From Strigamia acuminata (lineage: Eukaryota > Arthropoda > Chilopoda > Geophilomorpha > Linotaeniidae), in the NCBI GenBank assembly GCA_949358305.1, contig OX442314.1, forward strand, positions 33,661,608 to 33,725,607: a stretch of 64,000 bases of DNA. The letters run 5' to 3'. The position numbers were made by a program, and so were the translations under genes. The number at the start of each line of letters is the position of its first letter. The first letter of the stretch is position 1. The notes beneath the pieces were generated by a model. It saw only the letters and a program-made list of their open reading frames with translations. It searched no databases and was not told where the DNA came from. Shown here piece after piece: positions 10,355 through 20,070 of this stretch.

Positions 10355-10372
10355 TCCCGGGTTTCGGCACCA
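10355..10372 (-). promoter_or_regulatory. BEL-A primer binding site (tRNA-Phe type)
   Basis: The minus strand reads TGGTGCCGAAACCCGGGA one base after the 5' LTR. From memory it is complementary to the 3' end of animal tRNA-Phe (...TCCCGGGTTTCGGCACCA). BEL-B has the same 18 bases. Confidence 0.85.
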
Positions 10373-10373
10373 A

Positions 10374-10873
10374 TGTTGAATCCAACACACTGCAAGCTTC
10401 GAAAAAGCAATCGATCGGTTTAAATAATGCAAAAGAGTCGCCTCTTGCAAATCCACTGGTTCAATTGTTCAAAATCTTATTCGGGTTCGTCGCAACTCGA
10501 AGAATGTAAAGTTTCACGGCAAAAAACTCACGCGGACACACGTTTGTTGGTTGCAAAAATTACACTGATTTTATTTCTCAAGTTTAAGACAAAGAAAAGG
10601 TTAAAACAATACATTTGATTCCATTCGTCAATATATCGAATGACATCACAAAAAGGAGGTGTCAAAAAGGATTAAGGTTTATATCAAAACGAATGTGGGT
10701 CAAATACAAAAAGTAGGTCAGATTTCTTAAATTCCAACCAAAAAGTCAAACACTAAAGCAAACAATCAATTATTAATTAAATTCGAAGAAATAACTAAAA
10801 GACTAAAACAATTTCCACAAATTATCAAAAACAACATTTTTGTAAAAACACTTTAAAATTCTCAATTTTCACA
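10374..10873 (-). repeat. BEL-A 5' LTR
   Basis: A 500-bp LTR, TG...CA on the minus strand, the same length as the 3' LTR. It should hold the promoter and polyadenylation region; I did not identify a clear TATA box. Confidence 0.9.
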
Positions 10874-11845
10874 CCGTATCCTTCTTCTCGAGGACAACTC
10901 ACTATGACTTTCTGTTCATATGCAATGCTATATATCCACAACCCTTCTTTATTTAACTTAAAGTTGGCCAATATCCTAAAATAACTTTTCTTTCACAACT
11001 CTTTGTAATGATATCCATATCTCCTAAGAACAATGCATATTCACAACTTTTATACGGTTATCTTAGAATAGAACCTTCAGGTGTACACACTTGAAATCGA
11101 TACTTTTGACATCTTGCCATTGCATAATCATCTAATAGCATATAGGCCTGATTGTCTGCAGAAACAGCTATAAATTTATAAAGGGTTGAATAGTAAATTG
11201 AAAAACCTGTTTTATTGTCAAAAATGGGCAAGGCTAGTGTCCTATAAATTTCAAAATGACCTAAGGTAGAGCGAAGTGGAATTTTGACACCTAAACTTAA
11301 TCTATTTATAGTAGCGATAGCGTAAACTGTTACTCCTTCATAATATTGCTATAAATCATCATCTGTTAATGGTACAATTAAATCTAAATTTCTGGATAAT
11401 TGCTTTTTTATTTCTGTTAATATTTGCAGAAAGATTTTTGATGAAATAAAATAAGGACTCAACCTTCTCTCCGATAATAAGTTCAAGGCTTCTCTCAAAT
11501 TTCCTAATTCTTGTGAAACTGAAAAAGCTGTCCTCTCGATTTTCCTTATACATGGGCTAAAGAATGACAATCTTTCAACAATTTCCATTCGTTGTTCAAA
11601 TTTCAAAACTTCTTGGGCTAATTTCTCAAGTGCCTTTCTATTTATTTCTGTTTGTTCTATATTATGTGACAGAACCGTAGCTTGTTCTTCTAACAAATGG
11701 TGAATTTTCCCTGCTCTTAATTCTAATTTATCTACTCTATTACACAATGCTATTACATCATCTTCCTCTGGTGTTCCAAATAAGAACTTTATTGCTTTTC
11801 CTACTATATTAATTAATCCTCTCTTTAGTCTTCGAATTGTAACTG
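10874..11845 (-). pseudogene. ERV1 envelope gene, 5' part (broken)
   Basis: Continuation of the ERV1 envelope gene on the far side of BEL-A. A clear frame (11349-11747) gives the membrane-fusion subunit heptad region (CNRVDKLELRAGKIHHLLEE...) followed by the NLREALNLLSERRLSPYF block. The more 3' portion (10874-11348) is out of frame. Near 11835, about where the furin cleavage site lies in ERV4, the sequence jumps to integrase C-terminus. The envelope N-terminus and signal peptide are therefore deleted and the gene is dead. Confidence 0.7.
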
Positions 11846-12480
11846 ATGAGCATAGTGAAGTCTCCTAACTAATTCTTCTTTGTAGTTAGTTTCTAATGCA
11901 TAATGTCTTAATGTGGTTGATTAGGTGTTGGATCAAACAAAAATGGTAAATGTGGTTGTTGATCATATCTAAGAAAATATGGACTCTCATTTGTGCTTGT
12001 ATGTATTGTCGTGTTATAAGCTGCCACAGCAAAAGGAACCCATGCATCCCAATCCTTCTGATCCTTATAAATATAATGCAACAAATGTTCAGTCAAAGTC
12101 TTATTATATCTTTCCGTGACCCCGTTAGAAGCTCGGTGGTATGCAGTTGCAGTCGTATAAGTTTTCTTAATATGCAGTCATAAATCTCTTTCAACATCTT
12201 TGTCATAAAATTTGATCCATGGTCATGGCACTGCATGTCGTAAGATGATATTATGCACAAATGCTTTTGCCACTGTGTCTGCTTTCTGATTTGGCATTGG
12301 AATTGCTTCTGCACAGTAAACACAAGTATGTACTTATTGTTTTCTAAGGACACTGGCAATAGTCCAAGTATATCCATTGATGTTCTCTCAAAGGGAAAAC
12401 TAATTGGTGGAAAATCTCACAATGGTGCTTGTTTTCTGTTTGGTGTTTTTGCCAGTTGGCACCAATGACACTGTTCACAA
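11846..12480 (-). pseudogene. ERV1 integrase remnant
   Basis: A short piece matches the start of the integrase C-terminal domain (LHYAHQ region, also at 32060 and 46480). It is followed by the end of the catalytic core (WDAWVPFAVAAYNTTIHTST, NESPYFLRYDQQP) and, further 5', a degraded core containing HDHGSNF, the altered second Asp motif. Several frame breaks are present. ERV4 and ERV6 lack this core segment and show only the C-terminal domain. The enzyme would have been a Gypsy/errantivirus-type integrase. Confidence 0.65.
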
Positions 12481-12787
12481 TAAATTTGAACATTTTGTTT
12501 TATATTTTTCAATCCAATTTGAAACCTTTTATATTTATAAACTTTTATACTTACATTCTTTATAAATAAGACCTGTTTTAAATCTCATTTTGTCAAATTT
12601 CACATCTTTCCCTTCTTAAACAAAAAAAGGAATCTTTTTGGAATTATTTGAGTCTGAAATCCAGTGCTTAACATAGTGTTCACAACATTTTGTAATTTAT
12701 TCATTAAAATTTTCAAATTTTATGTTATTATTCTAACAACATTAGTTCAGTCCAACATAGCTCAAAGCTGAATTTAATTCTACCAAT
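12481..12787. other. Degenerate ERV1 sequence
   Basis: AT-rich, without an open frame. From about 12685 to 12787 it matches 32100-32208 and 46515-46625 (ttcacaacattttgtaa... to taattctacc). It ends at ctaccaat, where the next LTR starts. Confidence 0.5.
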
Positions 12788-13698
12788 TGTGAAGTTTCCC
12801 GGTCTTCTCTTCCTGTGGGTCCGTCTTGGTTAATGAAAACCGAGTGAAAAATGAATTTCGAGTCTCGTGGGCACAATTGTGTTTTTTTGAACTTTTATTT
12901 GCCAAGCGCAAACAGCAACTAACTAATAATACAATTTTGCTCAAAAGGTAAACTAATATACACTAGGAGAAATATAGGTGTTAAAAGGTGTAAAGTTACA
13001 CTTTTATAGGTGTAAAACACTTGTCCCTATACAGACTCCTTTTTTGAGTAAACTTACACCATTGAGGTGTAATGAACAAAAGGTGTAAATATTACACCTT
13101 CACGCATTTACACCTTGTGGGTGTCATGGTACACCATTAGGTGTAAACTTACTCCTTGAAACCATTTTCAAAAAAGGTGTAAGTAGATTCCATTATGTAG
13201 TGAAATTGCACCTTTGAGGTGTTGATTAACAGGTGTAAAAGAACTCTATTATGGAGTATAATCACACCCTTGAGGTGTTAGAAAACAAGTGTAAATTTGC
13301 CCCACTATGGAGTAGCATCACACCCACATCAGTTCACACCTCCCAGTTACACCTTGCAACAACTATATGCACCTTTTAGAAGAATTACACCTTTTTACCA
13401 GAAGGTATAACTCTGCCATTTTACACCATTTTCACTCTATTTTCGTTCACTTCTCCCTGTTACACTCTTTAACACCTTTTACACCTTTTTACACCTATTA
13501 TTTCTCCCAGTGTAGCGAAAGAAAAATGATATTTTTTTAAATGACACACAAACACAAGATACACTATACTATGACTAACAAGTAAGCAATATTACTAGTA
13601 TATGACAAAAAAAAGAATTTAACACGTCTAGGAAAAAAATTACTAACAATTATTAGAAAACTTTATAAAAGAAAATGACAAAAAATACAAATCTCACA
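12788..13698 (-). repeat. 3' LTR of ERV2 (subfamily A) split by a MITE
   Basis: Begins TGTGAAGTTTCCCGG and ends AAATCTCACA. Without the 552-bp MITE at 12961-13512 and its TA duplication the LTR is 357 bp, close to the 348-bp solo LTR. A polypurine tract complement (ctttccccctcttaaat) follows at 13699. Confidence 0.8.
12961..13512. mobile_element. TA-flanked MITE built from GGTGTAA/TTACACC repeats
   Basis: A 552-bp insertion inside an LTR, flanked by TA on both sides (12959-12960 and 13513-13514). The ends are inverted repeats, starting cactaggagaaat and ending atttctcccagtg. The interior is largely short blocks of the type aggtgtaaa or tttacacct in both directions. There is no coding capacity. 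TA duplication with CACT ends points to mobilisation by a Tc1/mariner-type transposase; that is inference. Confidence 0.85.
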
Positions 13699-13891
13699 CT
13701 TTCCCCCTCTTAAATTTAAAGACGCTCTTTAAAACATAATTAAACCCTTAAATATAATAATATAGTAAGATCATAAAAAGAAAATTGATATTTTAATACA
13801 CTAACACTCAAGTACAATAAAAGAAAAATGCAAATAGAATAATATAAGAAAAAAAAGAAAGATAAAATTTAGAACACATACTGTCCTTCTA

Positions 13892-14376
13892 TTGTTCCTG
13901 TCCCCACAGATAAGCTTCTTCATCCTCCTCCAAGGCCAGCTCATAGGCAGCCAGAGCATCGTCCTGCTCGATTTGAATCCGCTCTTCCTCCTGTCAGCGC
14001 TCCTGCCTCCTCCGTTCCTCAGCTATCGTTTCACGTTGATTAGACGGAGCCATTCCTACGATGATTCTCCCCGGTCTTGGGGTCGGGCCATGTCTGCCAA
14101 CCGCTCGTCCCTGTCCGATAGACCAGCGTGGTTCTTCAGGCGCAGCCCGTACTCCTCGGGGCACCATTTCATAGCGAACTGACCTTTCGTCCAACACAGG
14201 AAGTTCTGCCTGAACTTTCTCCTCTTTCAATTGTTACATTAGGACTATTTTGTCCTCTATCATTATTAATCTCATCTACTTCTTCCAATCGAGTATTATC
14301 CAAATCAACTTCTATACTTTGCTTTTTATTCTTCTTATTTCTTTTGTTTCTATTTCTATGTCTTAAGGTCTGATAT
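13892..14376 (-). pseudogene. ERV2 ORFx C-terminal part fused to envelope tail remnant
   Basis: The frame at 13994-14230 gives the Arg-rich middle of ORFx (VPRGVRAAPEE, RPGRIIVGMAPSNQRETIAEE). It stops at a TGA within ERRRQER; the same stop occurs in ERV6. The remaining acidic tail continues after the stop to 13892. The N-terminal membrane segment of ORFx is missing: just upstream is the envelope cytoplasmic tail (LDNTRLEEVDEINNDRGQ), so a deletion joined the two. The envelope tail is cut at 14376 by the LTR of ERV3. Confidence 0.65.
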
Positions 14377-14706
14377 TGTGATGATCCGGTACTGCTCTCG
14401 GTGGGTTCTTGATGGCTAATGAAAGCCAACGGAGAAGAAAATAAAGAAACTTCTTTTTGGGCACAAAGTGCTTTTTAGATGTTTACTTTGTCAAAACAGG
14501 CCGCAACTGATACAAGCTAAATATTTTGATTTAAAAAGGTAAACTAAGATAGCAAAAGAACAATACAACTAATAACGCATAAAAATGACACACATAACAT
14601 AATATTTCAACTAAAAATAAACACACTTCAAATAACATAAAATCTAGTTACAATAACAAGCATTAAATAATTAATAATAATAATAATAAAAACCCCAAAC
14701 CCTGCA
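14377..14706 (-). repeat. 3' LTR of ERV3 (subfamily B)
   Basis: A 330-bp LTR, TGTGATGATCCGG to AACCCTGCA, followed by the polypurine tract complement tcttcccccccttaaaa (14707-14723). It sits inside the envelope tail of ERV2, directly after ggtctgatat. Confidence 0.75.
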
Positions 14707-14828
14707 TCTTCCCCCCCTTAAAACTAAAGACACTTCTTTTAAATAATAGAAGAAAACATGAAATTGAAACACACTAAAATAACACACAACCACACTAAAA
14801 AATTTCAAACACCTAAAATACAGCAAGT

Positions 14829-15173
14829 CTATCCCCATGGCAATCCTTCCTCTTCTTCTTCTCCCTTGAAGGCGTCTTCAAATCGAATCTGGGCCTCTTC
14901 CTCTTCCATCATAATTCGGACTTCTTCCATTTGCCGTTTTTCCTGTCTTCTTTGCTCTGCTATCGTTGACCTTTGGTTCGTTGGAACCACTTCCCCTATC
15001 TGTCTGTGGTGGTCGTCTGGCAGCCCTTCCTCGTCCAAAGTTTCGCTGCACGGGCACCTCCTGTTGGAAAGGCAAAGAGACTGATCTTCCTTGCAACATC
15101 CGCTCTTCATTTCTTACAAATCGGTAACTGAGCTGCATCCGTAAGACGAATTGCGTACAGAGATGCAAAACTG
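14829..15173 (-). pseudogene. ERV3 ORFx, truncated and frameshifted
   Basis: Related to the 132-aa ORFx of ERV5: MLQGRSVSLP, QRNFGRGRAARRPPQ, then, after a frame change near 15000, RSTIAEQRRQEKRQMEEV and an acidic end EEEEEGLPWG. The N-terminal membrane segment is cut off at 15173 by the LTR of ERV4. Confidence 0.6.
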
Positions 15174-15517
15174 TGTGAAGTTTCCCATCTTCTCTTCCTG
15201 TGGGTCCGTCTTGGTTAATGAAAACCAAGTTGCAGAAATGAACTTAGAGTCTCGTGGGCACAATTGTGTTTTTAGATGTTTATTTTGCAAAGCGCAAACA
15301 GCAACTAAACTAGTAATAAGAATTCAATCAAACAGGAAAACTAATATTGAGAAAGTAAAATGATATATATTTAAAATGACACACATGCAAGATACATTAT
15401 ACTATGACTAACCAATATTCAAATGACACACAAAAAAGGAAATTTAATACTTAAGATATTATTACTAACAATTAGAAAACTTTATAAGATAAAAATGGCA
15501 AAAATACAAATCTCACA
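15174..15517 (-). repeat. 3' LTR of ERV4 (subfamily A)
   Basis: A 344-bp LTR, TGTGAAGTTTCCC to AAATCTCACA, followed by the polypurine tract complement ctctcctccccttaaaa. It interrupts ORFx of ERV3 after gatgcaaaactg. Confidence 0.8.
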
Positions 15518-15708
15518 CTCTCCTCCCCTTAAAACTAAAAACACCTTTTTTTTTTTTTTAAAAACATGATTAAAACCCTTTTAATATAATAACATAATTG
15601 AACACACACACACTAACTTGAACACAATAAAAATAAAAATAAATAAATACAAACAAAGTAATAAAAAAAGAGAAGATAAAACCCAAAACACATACTGATC
15701 GTTCATTG

Positions 15709-16176
15709 TTACTGTCCCCACAGAGTTGCTTCTTCCTCGTCTTCCTCTAAGGCCAGCTCGTAGGCGCCCAGAGCATCGTCCTGCTCCATCTGGAGTCTCT
15801 CTTCTTCTTGTCTGCGCTCCTTCCTCCTCCTTTCTTCTATTATAGTCTCACGTCGCTGAGACGGAGCCACTTCAGCGCTGGGTCTTCCCAATCTTGGGGT
15901 CGGGCCATACCTTCCCACTGCTCGTCCCCGTCCAATTGTCCAGTCTCGGTTTTCGGGCACTACCTGCACTCCTCGGGGCACCATCCCGTAATGAACGGAC
16001 CTTACCCCTTCGTTTGATAAAGAAATCTCTAATCGGTCCGATGACCTGCTTCGTGCGGTAATTCGTTGGGTCCTCTCTTCTTCTATCGATCGATAATGTG
16101 CCTGTAGTCTCGCCACAAGCTGGGAACACAAATTCAAAATAGACGCAACAAACTCCAGTACTATTAGAGCCAACAT
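15709..16176 (-). CDS. ORFx of ERV4: small single-pass membrane protein (155 aa)
   Basis: Unrecognised protein encoded 3' of env, about 330 nt after it. Residues 1-25 (MLALIVLEFVASILNLCSQL...) form one hydrophobic, membrane-spanning or signal-anchor helix. An Arg-rich middle follows (GVRSVHYGMVPRGVQ, GRGRAVGRYGPTPR). Then comes a conserved block (RRETIIEERRRKERRQEEE) likely to be helical and highly charged, and an acidic end (LEEDEEEATLWGQ). Copies in ERV1, ERV3, ERV5 and ERV6 keep the same plan even where the sequence differs, which suggests it was once under selection. The position fits a late accessory gene of the virus-like element, expressed from a spliced or bicistronic env RNA. Function unknown. 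Confidence 0.6.
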   Translation of the reverse strand: MLALIVLEFVASILNLCSQLVARLQAHYRSIEEERTQRITARSRSSDRLEISLSNEGVRSVHYGMVPRGVQVVPENRDWTIGRGRAVGRYGPTPRLGRPSAEVAPSQRRETIIEERRRKERRQEEERLQMEQDDALGAYELALEEDEEEATLWGQ

Positions 16177-16510
16177 TATGAATGTTATGATTCCTATTTC
16201 GACTTCTCTCTGTAGAACTCGGTTCCTCTCCAGTTTCTGATCAAATTTCGACTATCAGTCTCCTGTTCTCTGACACACTAATTCTCACTTCACTTTTTCA
16301 ATTGTCACTTTCACATATACACTATGACTCAATTTTCCCTTAGATTAAATTTTTACTCTATGCACTTTATAATTGTTTACACTCAATATTTCTAACTCTA
16401 ACAACTCTTTTTAAAATAATTATCAAAACAAAATACAAAATTTATGCATCAAGCTTACAATTTTCAGAGCAAAGCAGTGTTAAGCATAGCAAAAAAAAAT
16501 ATTTATCAAA

Positions 16511-18690
16511 TCAAGTTTCTATAATTCTTCTCGGAGTTCTGCCTGAACTTTCTCCTCTTTCAATAGTTACATTAGGACTACTTTGTCCTCTATCATCATT
16601 AATCTCATCTACTTCTTCCAATCGAGTATTATCTACTTCTATACATTGCTTTTTATTCTTCCTATTTCTTTTGTTTCTATTTCTATGTCTCAAGGCTTGA
16701 TATCTTACATTCCAATTATTACATATGACTTTACCCACTATGAAAAGAATAATTAATGAGGTCAAAACAATATTAACAATTGACAAGACATGATAACTAA
16801 AGTTATTGTGTATCGTGTAAACTGATTCCTCCTCATTCATTCTACTCAATTCCATCCGTATGTGACTCATGGTCACACCATCTCCTCTTGTAAAATTACT
16901 CCCCATATCAGTTATCAAGGATTGAATGATTGATGTGTTTGCTTTTAGTTTTAATTCTGATAAAAGCATTAATTCCGAATCAAGCAAATTATGGGACCTT
17001 ACTGGAACAGAAAAATTTTCTTTTTTGGAATTCAAAGATGCAGTTCCATGAAAAAAGGATGATAGCTGAAATCCCTCCCCAATGAGTGTGCATGAAGGGG
17101 GCAAGGTCAAAGTACCGACTCCAACGGCAAGTGTTTTCAAAGTTTTTATATTTCCATATCCTTCTTCTTGAGGACAATTTATTATTACTTTTTGTTCGTA
17201 TGCAATGCTATATATCCATAACCCCTCTTTATTTAACTTATAAAAAGTTGGCCAATGACCCAAAATGACTTTTCTTTCACAACTTTTTGAAATGGTGTTC
17301 ATATCTCCTAAAAACAAGGCATATTCACAACTTTTATATGGATATCTTAAGATGGAACCTTCAGGTGTGCCCACTTGGAATCGATATTTTTAACACTTTG
17401 CCACAGTATAATTATCTAACAACATATAGGCTTGATTATCTGCAGATACAGCTATAAATTCTAAAAGGGTTGAATAATAAATTGAAAAACCCGTTTTATT
17501 ATCAAGAATAAGCGGAGAGAAGTGGAATTTTGACACCCAAGCGTAATTTGTTTATAGTAGCAATAGCGTAAACAGTTACTCCCTCATAATATTGAAACAA
17601 ACTATCTTCTGTTAATGGCACAATTAAATCTAAATTTTTTGGTAATTGCTTTTTTATTTCTGTCAATATTTGTAAAAAGGTTTTTGATGAAATGAAATAA
17701 GAGCTTAACCTTTTCTGTGATAATAGGTTCAAGGCTTCTCTCAAATTCTCTAACTCCTGTGAAACTGAAAAAGCTTTCCTCTTAATTTTTCTGATACATG
17801 GGCTAAAGAATGATAATCTTTCAACAATTTCCAATCTTTGTTCGAAGTTTAAAGCTTCTTAAGCGTCTTCCTATTTATTTCTGTTTGCTCTATATTATGT
17901 GATAGAACCGTAGCTTGTTCTTCTAACAAATGGTGAATTCTCCCTGCTCTTAATTCTAATTTATCTACCCTATTACACAATGCTATTATATCATCTTCTT
18001 CTGGGGTTCCAAATAGGAACTTCATTGCTTTTCCTACGATATTAAATAATCCTCTTTTTTTTCTTCGAATTGTAACTCTATCTCTTTTGTCAAAAAATTC
18101 TGCTCTCATTTTAAAAACAGAATCTATTAATTCATCCATTTCACTCTCTAATGCTTTCGAAAATAACATCTCATAATTTGTAGATTGATTTAAATTCTGA
18201 AGTATAACCTTGAATTCATGTAATTTCCTTGATACTTGCAGAATAGCTTCATCATATTTGTGATATATCCGTGAAAAGAAAGACATCATGAGGAACGAAA
18301 TTACTAAGTTGTTTTACTTAACAGAGAGATACAGAGAGTATAGAGTTTGTTTACATTCCGTCATAGAGGCTCAAGTTTACAGGAGTGGCAAATAACACAA
18401 ACATTGCACTACTAACTACATCTAGTAATATTTCTTGAACTACTGATTATACAGTATAGCTAATTTAAAACTTACAACTAACAATATTTCTCAAATCCTA
18501 CATCTATCATTATTGTCCAACTATTTCGAGTAAATAAGTAATCTCCTTCTTTTTCAAATATGACTCCCTGGTCCATATGAAAAGAATGCACCGCCATAAT
18601 AACTCCTGTGCCAAACAACATAGCAAAATAGAGACCTATGGTCTGAAATAATAACAAAATAAAGCTATAAGAAATTTGTGATAGGCGCAA
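16511..18690 (-). pseudogene. env: ERV4 envelope gene (baculovirus F/errantivirus type), frame-broken
   Basis: The most complete envelope copy, about 2.2 kb. The N-terminus (18690 to 18478) has a hydrophobic signal-like segment (FILLLFQTIGLYFAMLFG) and a FEKEGDYLF...W block typical of these proteins. Frame 17849-18289 carries the furin-type site RRKKR followed by the fusion peptide start GLFNIVGK...LFGTPEEDD and a heptad-rich helix. Frame 17502-17834 continues the fusion subunit. Frame 16511-17374 gives the Cys-containing ectodomain, a transmembrane helix (IVLTSLIILFIVGKV) and a basic/acidic tail ending RRIIET. Breaks lie between 18478 and 18289, at 17834-17849 and at 17374-17502, so it cannot make one protein. 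The family mediates membrane fusion in insect errantiviruses and baculoviruses. Confidence 0.8.
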
Positions 18691-18700
18691 AATTAATGGA

Positions 18701-18824
18701 TATTATATTTCTGGCTAGCTAATAAATCTAACTCATTATCACTTTCCTCCCCTTCTAAAACTAGGCGAAGCCTACTAGAAGACATAACCCAAGGCAAATT
18801 CGAGACGGGACCTCTACTACGAAG
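18701..18824 (-). pseudogene. ERV4 Pol C-terminal end, left of Gypsy1
   Basis: Matches 45915-46046 of ERV6, where the integrase frame ends with LVLEGEESDNQLDLL. Gypsy1 is inserted in this tail, splitting it from 31619-32138. Confidence 0.65.
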
Positions 18825-19897
18825 TGCGGCGATCCGGGTTTTTACTTATTAAATTATATAAATTCAATAAGCAATCGTCGTAGAGATGCCGTACAGGACT
18901 TCTACTCTGTGGCCAAATGTTTGTCTAGGGGAATGATTTTACACAGAGTAAAGGAAAAATTAGATAGTTTTAATTAGTTCAAAATACAAAGGAGGTATTA
19001 TTCAGCAAAAAGATAATGTTTGGGGTCGATCTGGCTTCTTCTCACAAATATACACTCACAAATAACGGTCGGCTCCAAGATGGCGTCGATGGCGTCGTGT
19101 GAGCGCGGATTTTGGCGGAGTAAACTCAACGCTAAAATACGCCTCTAAATATACTAAAATCCTCGCGGAGCAAGCTCAACACGAGAATACGTCTTGCACA
19201 CAGCGGTTTGATTATTACGGAGCAAGCTCGACGTAACAATCGGTCTTTACACAAATCGCTTTGTGGAGTTAAACTCGACACAAAGCCTTCAAACTAACAG
19301 AGTAAACTCGATGTTAGTTTCACACAGAGATGGCTTAAATTACACGTAGTAATTCAAGCTAGAAAGTTGCTATTCCGTACAGTGGGTACAGACCAGCGAT
19401 GAAACTCAATTCGTCCAAGAATCACAGATCACACTTTGCAGTTTTGGCAGAAGTTTGACACGGTTGTGAACAGTTTGGAGGTGGAATCAAGAGTGCGGGA
19501 AGAGTGGGCCAAAACCGTTTGGCTCACTCCTAAATCTGCTCAGAAAAGCTGCGCAGAAGACGAGTTGCACAAAGATCACACACGGCCGCCTTCGGGTCGT
19601 GTGCAACAATTGAGCCGGGCACGCGCGAGGGGAAGGGATGCTCCGCCCAGGCACACGCCTAGCAGCATCATCAAAGCAATGCACGCCGCAACGTGATTGG
19701 TTGACGCTGTTGCCGGGCCAAAACTTGCTGCAAAACACAATATTATTTGGGTAATATTGTGTCTTGTTTTATATTTTATTAATGTATGTTTTATTTCAAT
19801 TTACATTGAAACAAAACATATAAGCTTGTTGAATATGTTTATAAGACAATTTGGAAATATGGTGCGCACTCAAATAGGAATATTTGAGGTCACCACA
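18825..19897 (-). repeat. Gypsy1 3' LTR
   Basis: 1073 bp, ends TGTGGTGACC and GATCGCCGCA on the minus strand. It contains a six-hairpin array at 19109-19359. Confidence 0.93.
19109..19359 (-). promoter_or_regulatory. Array of six stem-loops in the Gypsy1 LTR
   Basis: Five hairpins have unrelated stems of 6-10 bp but the same 12-13-base loop, GAGYAARCTCRA on the plus strand. They lie at 19109-19138 (attttggcg/cgctaaaat), 19162-19185, 19210-19241, 19258-19286 (gctttgtg/cacaaagc) and 19291-19320 (aaactaaca/tgttagttt). A sixth at 19333-19359 has an 11-bp stem (one mismatch) and loop acgta. GAG and CTC in the loop can pair too, leaving a tetraloop and a 2-nt bulge. Copied at 30830-31080 in the other LTR. 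Role unknown; it may lie in the RNA leader. Confidence 0.75.
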
Positions 19898-19911
19898 CTT
19901 CCCCCCCTTTT
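19898..19911 (-). promoter_or_regulatory. Gypsy1 polypurine tract
   Basis: The minus strand reads AAAAGGGGGGGAAG directly before the 3' LTR start TGTGGTG. Initiation site for plus-strand DNA. Confidence 0.88.
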
Positions 19912-20070
19912 AAGAAAGAATCTTATTCTTTTCCAAAAAGAGACAGGTAAGTATAGGAATAAATACACAAGGTTTCAAAGTAAAAATGGAACAGGATATT
20001 TATTCTTTTTTATTACAGTAAAAAAAAAATAAAAAAGGAATTATTTTCAATGAATGGGCATGTTCCCTAA

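Larger units (their letters stand above)
4498..10873 (-). mobile_element. BEL-A, complete BEL/Pao LTR retrotransposon
   Basis: A 6376-bp element with two 500-bp LTRs (4498-4997, 10374-10873), a 5-bp target duplication ccgta (4493-4497 and 10874-10878), a tRNA-Phe-type primer site and one intact polyprotein gene. It interrupts the envelope gene of ERV1; the unoccupied site actaccgtatcc can be read near 36110 in ERV5. The LTRs looked identical apart from their outermost base (a at 4498, t at 10374), so the insertion is young. Confidence 0.93.

Noticed and set aside
12961..13512. CRISPR-like or satellite array because of regularly repeated short words
   Set aside because: Units are irregular, occur in both orientations and are enclosed by transposon-type inverted ends with TA duplication.
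14829..15228. Two overlapping minus-strand frames as separate genes
   Set aside because: They are the two halves of one frameshifted ORFx, the right one running on into the ERV4 LTR.
19436..19696. Plus-strand 86-codon frame, repeated exactly at 31157-31417
   Set aside because: It is inside the two Gypsy1 LTRs, so the duplication is just LTR identity; it is antisense to the element and has no motif.
18825..19897. Gypsy1 LTR as a host gene or satellite
   Set aside because: Equal length and near-identical sequence at both ends of the element, TG...CA ends and target duplication show it is an LTR.
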